NCBI RefSeq assembly: GCF_000264905.1
Contig: NW_006763136.1
Span: forward strand, 1,033,485-1,097,484
Length of the DNA stretch: 64,000 nt
DNA from: Stereum hirsutum FP-91666 SS1
Lineage: Eukaryota > Basidiomycota > Agaricomycetes > Russulales > Stereaceae
Direction: 5' to 3'
A program made the position numbers and the translations under genes. Under the pieces are notes generated by a model, which did no database searches, had not been told where the DNA came from, and worked only from the letters and a program-made list of their open reading frames with translations. This document shows, in pieces, positions 38,613 to 50,503 of the stretch. Position 1 is the first letter of the stretch. Each line of letters opens with the position of its first letter.

Positions 38613-40562
38613 TCAAACGCTCCCATTTCCCAATTCCCCACCAACGACCACTTCCTTCCCCACTTTGCTCTCAATGACCTTCTTGACCAGCTCGATGTCT
38701 GGCCTCTCGACGTCAATTACCCTCTTCTCCCTCTCCAGAAGCCCCTTGAACTCTTCGGGTAGCACATCGCGAGCGAAGTCGAAATTAGAGGAGTTGCTAA
38801 GGGCGGTGGTGACAGCTTCGGAGAATTTGGCTGGGTGGGCGGTGGAAAGGATGATTTGGACGGTGGATGCGGAACTGAAGGTGGTTCAAGTGTCAGAAGA
38901 CGTACGGCCGAAAGGAAGTGAAGCAAAGGGGGACATACTTGTTCTTCGAGACGATGTCCGCGGCGGTGATCCCGACAGCGGTGTGAGGATCTGCGACATA
39001 TGATGGAGAGCCACTATAATATGAACGAATGGTCTCCAGCGTCTAGATAAACCAGGACTATCAGATTATGGCCCCTGCGTGGAAAGGGAAGAGAAGACAA
39101 ACCTGCTCGTCTGAAATTCTCTCCGCCAAGAAATCCTTCCTCGCAAGCTCAAGTGCCGCAACGGGGACCTCAACTCTCCCATCGGTCTTGACCTTGCTCA
39201 TCCAGCTGTCCAAAGTTTGGCAAGCCTTCTCTCTCCTCTTCTCGTCGCCTCCTTCCACACTCGTAGCACCATACGCTAGGTACCATAGCAACCTCTCGAA
39301 GTTACTTGAAACAAGGATATCCATCGCAGGGCTCAGCGTCTCCTTCACGCCTCCCCCCGTAACCTGTTTCCCATCCGACGCACCCGCTGCAGGCTCCGTC
39401 GCCCCATTCGCCTCACCTGCCGCCGCTGAATCCACCTTCTCATACTTCCCACTCTTCCAAAACCTAGCAAGAATATCGTTCGCGTTCGTCGCCACCACCA
39501 AACGAGACATGGGCAACCCCATGCGTTTGGCGTAGTACCCTGCGAGTATATCACCGAAGTTGCCAGTAGGTACGACGAATTGGAGTTCGAAGGAGTTGGG
39601 GTCGGAAGGGAGTTGGGAGCGGGTGTGGAAGTAGGCGAGGAAGTAGTAGACGGTTTGGGCGAGAATGCGGGCCCAGTTTATGGAGTTGACTGCGCCGAGG
39701 CGATGTTTTTCGTTGAAGGCACGGTCGCCGAAGAGGGCTTTTACGATATCCTAGCGAGAGAGGAGTGAGGTCGGACATGAGATACAGTGATCTAACCGAA
39801 GGAGACGTACCTGGCAGTCATCGAAGGTACCCTTGACGGCAATATTGTGCACGTTGGCATCGGTGACAGTGGTCATCTGTGCCTCCTGAATAGGAGAGAC
39901 ACGACCTTTTGGGTGAAGAATGAAGATGGAGACGTTAGCCTTGTTCCTCAGGCCATAGATGGCAGCACTAAAACAATTCATCATGTCAGCAACATATCTT
40001 CATTTTTCAGGTAGTTTGGCCTACGCACCTGCCAGTATCTCCACTCGTAGCACCCACAACAGTCAACTTCTCTGGGACTTCACCCTGTGCTTTCTTTGCA
40101 TTCCTCCTCTCCAGGAAAAACTCGAACAAGTTGCCTAACAGCTGCAACGCAACGTCCTTGAACGCGAACGTCGGCCCGTGGAAAAGTTCCAGGATGAACT
40201 TCTTGTCGTTCAGTTTATGCACTGGCGTAACATCTGGATGTCTGAAAGTGCTGTAGGACTTCTCAACGAGTCGGCGGAGCTCAGCGCGAGAGATTTCGTC
40301 TTCGGATATGTAAAGGGAAAGAATGGCGACGGAAAGGTCGACGAAGGAGTAGTTGGCCCATTCGGTCTGCCAGTTTTCGGGGAGAGTGGGGATTGTTTCT
40401 GGAATGTAAAGACCGCCGTTGGGTGCGAGACCGGTGAGGACTGCCTACTACACAAGTCTTCGTTCAGAGCTTCAATCACGATGTTCGAAGATGACCAAAG
40501 AACGAATTGACCTCTTCAAATGAGAGCTTAGTCTCGCCTCCACGCGTAGAGAAATACTTCAT
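38613..40562 (-). CDS. THR4: Threonine synthase
   Basis: The enzyme converts O-phosphohomoserine to threonine with pyridoxal phosphate, the last step of threonine synthesis, in the cytosol. The start MKYFSTRGGETKLSFEE and, after the first intron, AVLTGLAPNGGLYIP are typical of the fungal/bacterial class. HGPTFAFKD contains the Schiff-base lysine, and VGATSGDTG with SAAIYG follows across an intron as the cofactor phosphate loop. FVVPTGNFGDILAGYYAKRM is conserved. Five introns are visible, including 60-70-base ones at the GDTG|S and DDCQ|DIV junctions. The stop is at 38613-38615. It shares strand with seryl-tRNA synthetase upstream. Confidence 0.93.
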
Positions 40563-41374
40563 GATAGGATTTTAGAAAGGGGAGCTGTGCTGGCAAGAAC
40601 GAAGGACGATATCCGAGTCATCGACACTTTTTGAGCTTTGAATTTCGCCACAGTGATCGACGCACAAACGTGCTCGTGGTGCCACTGTCGGCTTTGCAAG
40701 TCGGGCGATCGTCGGATTTACCTTTTCTTCTTACACCGTCGCCACAGTCACCTCTTTGCTTCGATTGGACAACCATAACGAAACGGTCATGGACTTTGCT
40801 AGGTAACATTTTATGCCTTGGAGGAACTCTCTGCACTGTGCTTTGTTGCTCTTGCGAGCTCTTAGAGATTTACTAATGAGCAAGAAAGGCGACTGTACAC
40901 AATGCAGAAAGTTCCTCGATGATATGGAGTGACTGGCATCGTCTCCTGGACCGCTAGTGGATAATTCCTCTACCTCTGGTCCCACGTACTTTTCCTAATA
41001 AAATGCTGGTATCTGTCTTGATGTGAGTCGTTCGGCCACCCGACCAGGAATTTTGACATTCTCCAACAGGGTACAGAGTTACTCTTGTATTTCTATGTTC
41101 CTGCAATTCCAGGATCGAACAAACCTTCATCGTCGAGGCTGCTCGCCAGCCGCCACATAATTGACCGCGCGGTCTGAAAGCCACGAACCCCGTGCTTCAT
41201 CTTCCCAATGCAAAAGCAAGCACGTCTGGTATATTTCTACAGCTGCTCGCACGGTACCCGTTCTACATACAACAACAGAGTTTTTCTTCTTCTGGACACC
41301 GCGCCACACGCGCACCCCGATAAAGATAGCAGAAACAAGGAAGACATACAAACGACAACAGATAAGGCGAAGGA
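40563..41374. other. Intergenic: THR4 upstream region and SES1 3' flank
   Basis: No gene is supported. The part nearest 40563 must hold the THR4 promoter, and the part nearest 41374 the 3' UTR of the seryl-tRNA synthetase gene. Short open frames overlap on both strands without splice logic. Confidence 0.5.
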
Positions 41375-43158
41375 TCACGCCTGCTTGCGCTGGAGGCTCT
41401 TCGGGAGCTCCTTAGCCCATGGGAGGAAGTCGCGTCCTTGCATGTAGGGGCGGAGAACCTCGGGAACGACAAGACCCTGTAGGATAGCGGGACATTAGAC
41501 ATGAAGACCGATGGGATCAAGGATCAAACGTACGTCAGGTGTCTGATAGTTCTCGACGAGACAGCAGAGGGCGCGCTCGGTGGCGCAAAGAGTGCCGTTG
41601 AGCATGTGAACGTAGACTTTACGGGTCTGATCGCTCTTCTTCAGACCACAGCGAACCTCCAGCCTTCGGCTCTCTGCGTGCCAAACTCAGCAACTGTAAG
41701 CAGGGATGTGGGTAAGAGGCGCCACTCACGATAATCCGTGCAATTCGAGCACGACACCAACTCCTTATAAGCTCCTTGGAACGGGAACCAAGCCTCCAGA
41801 TCAAACTTCTGCGCCGCCGCCAGGTTCAGAGCACCCGAAACGATGCCCACGACCCTATATGGGATGCCCAAGCTCTGATAGAACGCCTCGCTGTTCGCCA
41901 CCATCGTCTCAAACATCTCCCACGACTTGTCCGGGGCGGTGATGCAGAACTGCTCGACCTTCTCGAACTGGTGAACGCGGAAGATGCCCCACATGTCGCG
42001 TCCTGCAGAGCCAGCTTCTTTGCGGAAACAGGTGGAGTAGCCGGCGTATTGGATGGGGAGTTGGGTGTCTGGGGATTCAAACCATTCGTCGGAGTGGAAG
42101 GCGGAGATAGGTTGTTCGGAGGTGGCAATGAGGTATTTTTCGTCGTCGCTGGCGATGACCTTCGGTAAATTTATCCGTGAATTTTACGTTGAGACTAAGC
42201 GATACAGCTGAAGATAGAGCATGAAAGGAAAAGGACGACGCACCTTGTAGAGCTCCTCATCGAACTGATCGAGCTGAGCAGTCTTGGCCATTTGGTCCTT
42301 GTTCATCATGAATGGAGGTTGGATCTTCTTGTAGCCTCGTTTCCTGAGGAAGTCGAGGCCGTAGGAGATCAGAGCCTGGTTAAGGTCGATACCGTCGTTG
42401 GTGAGGTAGTATCCTCTGTGGCCCGCGATCTTAGCACCTTCAGATGAATACTTGGTCAGCACACGAGGGACAGTCATGCGAAACAACTGCATACCTCGGT
42501 CAAGATCCATCGCATCCAGTCGGAGCAATACTTCATGATGAGGCATGATATTCGTCTTCTTCTCCACCTGTGCGTTTGGGCCGTCTGGATGCCAGAGCTT
42601 CAGAGTGGTGTTGTCGTCCTACCGAACTCTCTTTAGGATCCGTCGCGTTCTGGACAGGACAATGAAACCACGTACCTCAGTCAGACTGACAGGGGCGCCC
42701 TTTCCGACGATGTTTCCAATGGTAGAAGCCTTCTGCCTCATCGTCACCTCAAACTCGCGAGTCTCCTTCCGCTTAGCCTCGACCTGCGCATCAAGAGCTT
42801 TTTTCTGGGCCACAAGTTCATCCGCGTTCTCTTTTGCCTTTATACAAGGGTAAGTATGAATTCAACGGATAGTTAACGAGCAAGGATATCACCTTCTTTT
42901 TGGATCCTATCTGTTTCTGTATCGCGTTGACATCCTTGCTCAACGCATTTGCATCAAAGTCCACTGTGCATCACACGAGGTTTGATTGAGCATTCCCAAT
43001 TGTAGCAGGCAGTTGGACGCACTCTTCACCCAGTCCGCGTACATTTGGATAACCTCATCGACCAGCTCGACTGAGTGTCCACGTTTTCGCTGTGACTCTC
43101 TGATCTCCTCCGAGTTGCCACCCTTCGAGTCGATAAAATGCAGCACGTCCAAAGTCAT
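41375..43158 (-). CDS. SES1: Cytosolic seryl-tRNA synthetase
   Basis: The enzyme charges tRNA-Ser with serine. The start [15 protein letters not shown] and [19 protein letters not shown] are the conserved N-terminus. An antiparallel coiled-coil arm ([16 protein letters not shown] region) contacts the tRNA variable arm. Class II motif 2 reads [15 protein letters not shown] followed by [14 protein letters not shown], and motif 3 is [19 protein letters not shown]. The C-terminus ([18 protein letters not shown], then a basic tail KSLQRKQA) is that of fungal cytosolic forms. Several short introns interrupt it, among them ones near 42850-42895, 42960-43010 and 42170-42240. No mitochondrial presequence is evident. 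Confidence 0.93.
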
Positions 43159-43565
43159 CGTGTATTCCGGTAGTCAAGCCCGAGCTCTCAGCAAAGAAAA
43201 AATGTCAGATGCGGAGGGCTATCAAGAGCGAGGATCAGGTTGGAGAACACGAGAGTGTGCTGGCCAGCAGAGCAGAGACGTTTATAACTTTTGCAGAAAG
43301 AGTAGCGAGTCAGAACGGTGCAATCGATTCCATGCAGATGGGTATTTTGCACTGGAGAAATTCCCCGAGGATGATAAGTCTGATTATGGATAAGATAACC
43401 TCGGTTACACGCGCAAAGCACGTTCGCGTCCCGCTCGTTAAGATTGTTCGGTCTCCGCTGCTTCGAACGTCTTCCATCCATCTGTCCTCACCCACTCCTT
43501 TGGCTATCTTTTCTACTCAAGCAAGTTCTCAGTCTTCTAAACGAAACAAACATCTTCACGAAACA

Positions 43566-44385
43566 ATGTTCAAGCTTCTCCGTCGCATTTCTTCTTCCAT
43601 ATACCCCCGACCCGACAGACCCTGGAGCGACGATGGTATGTTTAATACATTTCACGCACGACGCTGACAATGTGGCCCTCAGTTTCTCAGCGATCTCTGA
43701 TGTCCTTTTTTGGTGTCCTATAGCGACCTCCAACGCGCCTACGATTGGCAAGAAGCGTCGGATGGACGATGATGAGGATGAACCTATGGAGGCCGAAGGT
43801 TCTACTCGCAAGCGTCGCGGCCAGATCGAACGCTCCGACACCGACGAGTTTGGAGCGAAACCTGCTCCCAAAGAGACTGACCCGGATGTCAAGGAGATGA
43901 CGCGGGGCGTGAAGGACGTCGAATTGGAGGATAAGGTCCAGGAGGGAGAAAAGGTTGACAGCCCGGCGGATGAGGAGCAGGAACCCGCGGGTGGCGAGGC
44001 CAAGGAGCCTGAGGCCGCGAAGGTGGAGGAGGTTCCTCAGAAAGAAGCCGAGGGTGCTGTGGACATCGAGGCGAAGGATAAGGGCAAGGGTAAGGCCGTG
44101 GGCGAAGTTGTCACGGAGAGTGGCACAGTCCCCGATGGTCCCGCCACGGTCGAGGCTCAGACAGAAATTACAGCCGAGTCTGCTCCAGTCGAGACCGTTA
44201 CTCCTTCATCGAGCGATGAGCTTAACGCTGCTGCCGCTGTCCCCATACCCGCTTCGCCCACCCGCGACCCTGAAACTTCGTCAATTACCAAGGAAGTTCA
44301 ACATATCGAGCATACGGACGAGGGTACCATTGAGACCGTTTCCCCTGCTGGTCCTGCCACCGATATTTCTATCTCTGCTGCATAA
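43566..44385 (+). CDS. Acidic low-complexity protein, unknown
   Basis: Exon 1 (43566-43635) and exon 2 (43724-44385) join over an 88-base intron to give 243 aa. The first 20 residues are basic and hydrophobic (MFKLLRRISSSIYPRP), which could be a mitochondrial presequence or simply a short basic start. KKRR and RKRR motifs near residues 30-50 could act as nuclear signals. The rest is Glu/Ala/Pro/Val-rich and probably disordered, with no folded domain. It is divergent from seryl-tRNA synthetase, whose start lies about 400 bases away, so the two may share a bidirectional promoter. Confidence 0.65.
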
Positions 44386-45317
44386 TGTCTTGTGCGTCTT
44401 CCCAACATTTTTATTCGTCCGTCTATTGACCATCTAAGACAGATACCACATATCTCTGTCATAAAACCCACGAACTATCTCATCCAACTTTTCCTTGCAT
44501 GTGTCCATGTGTACTCTCTCTGGTTGACAGTTGTACGAGGCGCATAGGATGTTCGCCGTTTCCATTCTTCTTGATCTGCGGCCGCTGATTTTTCTGCTTA
44601 TTTGTTTATTGTTATCACATCCCATCGTTCTCGGCCACTGCTATCTTCTAACCCTGTACATACTTTTTTGTTTTCTCCAACATGGCGACACATCATCTAC
44701 ACACTCAAGTACCAAATACACTCATTATCAACTCGCTCATCAGCGTCATTCTTGTCTTCTAACTATTTCTCTCTCTCATTTATGTGGTTTAATCGATGTT
44801 GTTTTTCACTGTTCAGTCGTTTTGCTCTGCAATCATACTGTCGCGTCTATCCCATCTCTTCGTCCATGGCATCGACTCCTTCGATGAATTTCTCGTCCCT
44901 TGATTATTTCATCATTTGAGCGTCATGTCACGGTTCAAGTGTTCTTTCTCTTTTACGCCCCTGCCCTCGCCTCAGCGTTGTCCGTGTTACTAATCCCGCT
45001 CACTGAGAAAACAGCTGTGCTAACAGTGAGTTTTCTTTTCTGGTTTTGTATAACATATTGTGGTGTGCAGCTGACTGAAGGCCACTCATATAGTTTCGCA
45101 CTACAGCACAAGTCATTGACTGGACCAAACATTTCCCATCATCGTTCGGCTTGTCATCCCCCTATCAAACCCACCCACTAGATCGATGCGTTCGGCGGGC
45201 GTAAACCACTAGCAAGAATCGTGGTAAGTGGCGATCAAGCGCAAACTGGTCGGTATATCAAGACTCACTCCGTGAGTTATGATTCAGGACCAAGGAGTCC
45301 CCGTGATAGCCTCCTTC
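44386..45317. other. Intergenic between convergent genes
   Basis: T- and CT-rich sequence follows the acidic-protein gene, probably its 3' UTR. It is convergent with the first BTB gene. Open frames of 60-118 codons exist, but none has credible splice sites or composition. Confidence 0.5.
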
Positions 45318-46416
45318 TCAACTAACTGCTGGAGAAAGTGGCCGTTTGACCTATATTAATACGAGCGTAGTTTCTCGGTCATTTCGTTGGCGACGAATGG
45401 AGGTAACGTTCTCTTACCTCCTTGACAGCCTTTTTTACTCGGGCTGTCAGGCTCTGGATGGCCAACTCCATGTCTTCCCCGCCGTGCGCGGCGCAGTACG
45501 GGCATTGTGCTACCATGCGCAAAGACGGATAGGTAGTCACCCCGCGAATCGTGTCCCAGTGGGGATCCTTCTCCAACGCTAACGCGCATCTGCACAGATA
45601 ATCCTTGACCCAGTCAACAGCGTTGATGTGGTCATAAACCGGGTTGCCTTTGAGGGAGATCCTGTTCAGGACCATGTCTTGCGTCCGTGCACAGACACAG
45701 TCCGGGAACCTCGTCGTCAGCCTTGAGACTCCCCAGCCCCCAGCCCCAGTTTCCACCGACATCCACCTTAGCTCGCCTGCTTCTGCCACGGCCGCCGCGC
45801 TGCATTCTTGCCGCCACTCCTGTAATGCTCGTAGCTCGACGGCGGTCATGCCTCGCAACGCTTCGTCGGGAACGGACGACGACGGAATGACGAGAGGTTT
45901 TTTGAGGATGGCATAGAGGGCCTTGTCGACGAGCTTCGACAGGTCTCGTTTGCGGGCGATCGCCCAGACTACGTGTGGCGTGTCGTCTACGATCCGACTC
46001 AGCGCCCGCTCGATGGTACGAGAAAAACCTTCGATGATGTACTTGTCCAGGACGGCAATCGCTTTCAGGATGTCGGAAGCAGTGGACAGAGGAGGGTTGT
46101 CGGTAGGATAGATGAGCTTGAAAAGGATATCCAGCGTTTGATGGTCTTCGGAGAGGCGTATGATGGGATGGCCGTCATGAAACTGCTGGGCATTGTGTTG
46201 AGACGGCGCGGAGGGTGCTGGTGCTGAGAACATCTCCTTGAAGACGACGGACGCGAGAGAGAGGGCTGACCGATGGACGGCGAACTTGTGGTCGTCGGAA
46301 GAAATGATGACGACGTCGGCGTCGACTGCGTCGAAGGAAAAGGGTGGGCTAGGTGAATGATTCGCCGCACGTTCCACTGACTCTTCTGCGGTCCAGTCGA
46401 GGGTAGAGGTAGACAT
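45318..46416 (-). CDS. BTB/POZ protein 1 of 4 (type X)
   Basis: Exon 1 (45418-46416, 333 codons) and a short exon 2 (45318-45350) flank a 67-base intron in phase 0, giving 343 aa. Residues about 28-125 form a BTB/POZ fold (DADVVIISSDDHKFAVHRSAL, then VVFKEMFS), a dimerisation and Cullin-3 adaptor module. Typical for this fungal family, the downstream helix-rich region contains HVVWAIARKR. A C-terminal CPYC pair may bind metal. There is no Kelch or MATH domain, so the substrate is unknown. It is closest to BTB 4 (NPPLSTASDILKAI against NPPLTTISAILKVI). Confidence 0.85.
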
Positions 46417-47086
46417 GGTCTTCCGGATGAAAAGGCGATGAGGGTGTCGGTGATCGTATCGTTTTCGCTGATACTTAGTGCAAGCCAGAGATTGACTGTG
46501 GTGAGTAGCGCGTTCTTTATTTAGTGCTCATTGATGCCCTCGTGCCGTCAATGCTCACAGACCACGCCACAAAAATTGTGGATCCTGCACGAACGTTAAG
46601 ATTAAGATTAATGGCGTCGGTGTTGGGGAGGAAAGGAGAATCCTCCTTCAACCACGGCGAGTTCAAAGTGCCTTGGACATCGTTCAGGTGATTCATGAAG
46701 ACCCAGCATGGCCATGGTTTCTCGTGGACGACGGAAAGGTGAATATCAAGACACTCGTGGGTTGGTTGGTGTACTGCAGTATAAACCCTAAACCATATTT
46801 CTCACGGAATATGATTCGTATGAGAATTATAGATAGATGGCTAGCATATGCCGTCGATATATCTGATGCGTAGTGAGACAAGCCTCATGAAGTCACCCCC
46901 GAAGGTTGTCCACTTCCGAACAGTCAAGGGTTGGGAACTGTCGAAAGTGATTATTCTTGGAGTGTTTCCCCGTTACCTGTTGTGATATTTGTTAGCGCAG
47001 TCTGACCACGAGGGTGCGATGGAGGGTTTCCACTCTACACAGATGCATCCACGAAGTTAAACGCAGAGTAGACAAAACAACTCCAT
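46417..47086. other. Intergenic between BTB 1 and BTB 2
   Basis: This holds the promoter of BTB 1 (near 46417-46560) and the 3' flank of BTB 2. No gene is supported. Confidence 0.5.
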
Positions 47087-48188
47087 CTATACAGGGAGCT
47101 CGATCTGCAGGTAATTCTGTTGTCAAATTCAGGCTCGAGAACGTGTAGAGAGAGACGTAAGCTACCTGCTCGATAGAACGCCTTATATGTTTAGCAAAGT
47201 ATGCCGCTAAATTGTCCAACTCCTCTGATGCCCTCGACGCGCACATATCGCAACTATCAGCCTTGGCGGCTGAAGACCGGATGGATACATTGGAGACGAT
47301 GTTCCAATGTGGAGTGTCTCTCGCTACCGCTTCGCAGCGAGAGATGAAATGCGATGTCCATTCTGGAACGTAGATGTGTCGCTTGCGAACTTGTCCACTC
47401 GGCAAGGGTCCAGGTACCTCGATCTTGTGAGATGAACGGATACAAATGCACCCAGACGGGCTATCTCCCCACTTCGCAACTCCTTGCTTCTCCTTCCCGC
47501 ACGATGCCTGAGCCCAAGGCTTCTTTGCCCAGTCAGGCTTTGCCAGGGCCGACAACGCCGCTTGACTGCAGTCTCGATGATAGACCAAGATGCGACGATA
47601 TTGAGCGGCTGTGAGAAGCTCAAGGTCTTCGTCGCTAAGGGCCGACGATGAGAGGATGGCGTGGGACTTGAGCGTGAAATGCGCGGCCTCCACACGAACT
47701 TCCTTAGCTATATGGTGGCGGAAAGCTAGACCCAGAACGACATGTGGCGATTTTTCTGAGAGATTTAGAAGAGCAGCCGTGATGGTATTTGGATAGTCTT
47801 CGATGAGATACTTGTCCATCGCTCGAATGACTGAAATTGTGTGAGAGCGACCAGAGATCGTCGGCGGATCTCCGGGGTAGATCAACTTGAAAAGCGTAAA
47901 GAGAGTTGATGAGGGCTCTGTCAAGCAAACGACTGGAAGCCCGTCTTTGAAGTCATCGGAAAGCTCGTCATTCTGTTCGGCTAAGACGGGATGCTGCTGG
48001 ACCATACTGAACATGTCTTTGAACGCGACGGATGCGAGTCCGAGGATGACGCGGTGGACACGAAAGTCGTATCCATCGGAGGAACGAACGATAATGTCGG
48101 CGTCTGATGCAGCAAATGGAGCACCGAAGTTCTGGAATTTGGTGGGTAAAGAAGGGGAGTTTGAAGAGCAGGGTATTGATGACGACAT
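47087..48188 (-). CDS. BTB/POZ protein 2 of 4 (type Y)
   Basis: Exon 1 (47166-48188) and exon 2 (47087-47104, encoding IELPV and stop) flank a 61-base intron, giving 346 aa. The start at 48188 (MSSSIPCSS) was preferred because BTB 3 begins in a similar way; an in-frame ATG at 48281 would add 31 residues. The BTB fold reads DADIIVRSSDGYDFRVHRVIL then VAFKDMFS. HVVLGLAFRH and a C-terminal CDMC pair follow the same layout as the other three copies. It is closest to BTB 3 (IYPGDPPTISGR, TITAALLNLS). Confidence 0.82.
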
Positions 48189-48823
48189 AAGAGCTTGATT
48201 TTGGTTTGGATAGTCGAGGACTGCAGGTCGCGGTGAAGATTGATCGTAGCCGACGAGTCGGAACACGTTGCGAAGTTCCAAAGGGCTTCAAACTCCGATT
48301 ATCTCCGCTGCAGATCGCACAGAGTCGGTGTCTTCCAAAACTGCTGTGAGGATGTGCCCACTGCTAACTCTACCGAATTGTTGTGCTCAAACGTTCCATC
48401 GCTACCGGCACTGAGTGATTTATTGTGCGAATACTGAGTAGTCTCAAGTTCGAGTCCAAGCCCTTTGACCCCTCTTCTTTTCGGTCGAATCGCTATCGTC
48501 ACAGGGTCCAATGTCTCTCTGCCGCACCAGCCACAAAATTTGAGAATTGCTGATGTACTTATTCCGAAAATGTAAAACAAGAGGATTCTTATCATATACA
48601 AATGCAGGCGATTGGATCTTCTCTTCGTCGTAATATTCATGTATCGTACAGACTCTATTAGTGCCAATGATGCGAGCTCTGAATCCAAAGATCCCAATGC
48701 TTCTCTTCCCCTAGTGCTCGTATAATAGTCAGTTGTTTTTCCACTTACACCGAAGCATCCGGTATGAACATTCACTCACCCGCTGATGAGTACTGGGTGA
48801 AACTTCTTGGGCTAGGCCTTCAA
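48189..48823. other. Intergenic between BTB 2 and BTB 3
   Basis: No gene is supported. A 158-codon minus-strand frame (48299-48775) is open but lacks start context, splice sites or a domain, and its position suggests promoter or flank sequence. Confidence 0.45.
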
Positions 48824-49933
48824 CTACACGGGTAATTTGACCTGTAAAAAGCCATTCAGGTCAGTGTTCATGACGATGCGATTCCTTGAATGTATGATAC
48901 ACACCTCATCGATCGTTTGCTTCACTTCTTTGAAAAGGTACGCTGTCAGCTCTCGTAGCTCTCCCTCCGCCTTTGGTCCACAAAATTCACATTCACGAGT
49001 CTTTTTGGTGGTGGAAAGAATGGGTGCGTTGGCTAATAATTCCCAATGAGGAAGGATTGTCATTCTCCTTTCGCACCAATCGATAAACTCTATAACCCAG
49101 AGGGCCAGGTAAACCGTTCGGGTGTCATTCTCTGACTTGTTGGAGGATCGCGCGCCAATCAAGCGTGGGGTGCGAATGCAAATGCAGTCATCTGGTTGCT
49201 TGACCCAGTACTGATTTCCCCCTCGAGTCTCAACCCCACAGGAGACCTCAGCCCAATCTAACCCAACCCAATCCATCCTCTTTACGGCAGCCGAGGCCGC
49301 AACAGTGCACTGTTGATGATATAATAAGATTCGGCGGAATTGGGAGGCAGTGAGGAGCTCTAACTCGGCATCTGGGAGACGGTTCGGTTGGAGGACTGCC
49401 GGGAGTTTGAGCGTAGAAAGTGCTGCCGCCTGCCGAATATCGAGGGCCAAACCATGACGAAAGACAAGCGCGAGTACGGCATGTGGTGCTGACTTAGAAA
49501 GGGATAAGAGCGCCGCTGTGATAGTTTTGGGATAACTCTCGACCATGTATTTGTGCACGGCTTCTACAACAGCGATCGTATTCGCACGGCCTGCGATTTC
49601 AGGTGAATCCCCGGGATAAAGCAGCCCGAGTAGTATGCGTAAAGTGTTCGACGTTTCTGTGAGACGTACGATGGGTAGACCGTCTTTGTAGTCGTCTGTG
49701 CTGTTGCTGTCGGTGCCGGTAGAAGGGAGGGCTAGCTGTGGCTGCGCAGCAAACATCTCTTTGAACGCGACAGAGCCCAGGCGGAGAATGGAGCGGTGGA
49801 CACGGAAGTCCCAATCATCCGAAGAACGGATGATGATATCGGCGTCTGGAGAGTTGAACGGAGGATCGGCAGCAGTCTTGAGCAGGGTTTGAGTCGAAGG
49901 TGAGGTAGGAGTAGGAGGGGTAGTCGACGACAT
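48824..49933 (-). CDS. BTB/POZ protein 3 of 4 (type Y)
   Basis: Exon 1 (48905-49933, 343 codons) and exon 2 (48824-48841, VKLPV and stop... sharing the LPV end of BTB 2) flank a 63-base intron (GTGTGT...ACCTGAAT...CAG). The intron is a multiple of three with no stop, so unspliced reading would also be open; splicing is inferred from the paralogues. BTB fold: DADIIIRSSDDWDFRVHRSIL, VAFKEMFA. HAVLALVFRHGL and a C-terminal CEFC pair follow. The product of 348 aa is a likely adaptor or dimeric scaffold with unknown partner. Confidence 0.83.
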   Translation of the reverse strand: MSSTTPPTPTSPSTQTLLKTAADPPFNSPDADIIIRSSDDWDFRVHRSILRLGSVAFKEMFAAQPQLALPSTGTDSNSTDDYKDGLPIVRLTETSNTLRILLGLLYPGDSPEIAGRANTIAVVEAVHKYMVESYPKTITAALLSLSKSAPHAVLALVFRHGLALDIRQAAALSTLKLPAVLQPNRLPDAELELLTASQFRRILLYHQQCTVAASAAVKRMDWVGLDWAEVSCGVETRGGNQYWVKQPDDCICIRTPRLIGARSSNKSENDTRTVYLALWVIEFIDWCERRMTILPHWELLANAPILSTTKKTRECEFCGPKAEGELRELTAYLFKEVKQTIDEVCIIHSRNRIVMNTDLNGFLQVKLPV

Positions 49934-50503
49934 GGTCTTGGCTTCGCGGGGGGTTGGGTGGGGTGTCGCTACGAGGGTCCTGAAGGAACGATTAGTAGCA
50001 GCGCGATCGATGTCTTAGGATCCCTATTAATGGAGCCACATATTCTCACGCAAAGACATAACACCGTATTTATTCGGAACACATGCTGATAACGCAACGT
50101 ACAACAAGTTTTTCATCTCGTCGACCTACTCATCATCTTGTCCATCACAAGAAATCCACGTTGAGTCCTACAGGGGAAACATTTGAGGAAGAAGTAAGGA
50201 AAAGATACAGAAACCGACCGTATAATAGTCGCCAAAAATCAAAAGGATATCGCACGCCACACAAATATACACGAGGCTAGTCGCAAATTAGCTTCTGTCA
50301 GCAGATGCAGCCACTCGAGCCAGGCGTCACGAAGAAGAAATTAGAGATGGAGAGACCAAATCAATAAGTTCAAAGGCGCAACAAGGGTTTCTAAGACACA
50401 TGTCGATGTCAGCGGGGACGGCATGACATCGGAGAGTAGGAGTTCACCTAGTACCACGCTCTCGTTCAAACGAGTCAGCAAACCGACTGGCTTTCGCCGT
50501 TTT

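Noticed and set aside
48299..48775. Minus-strand frame of 158 codons between BTB 2 and BTB 3
   Set aside because: No domain, no splice sites and no similarity to the neighbouring BTB genes.
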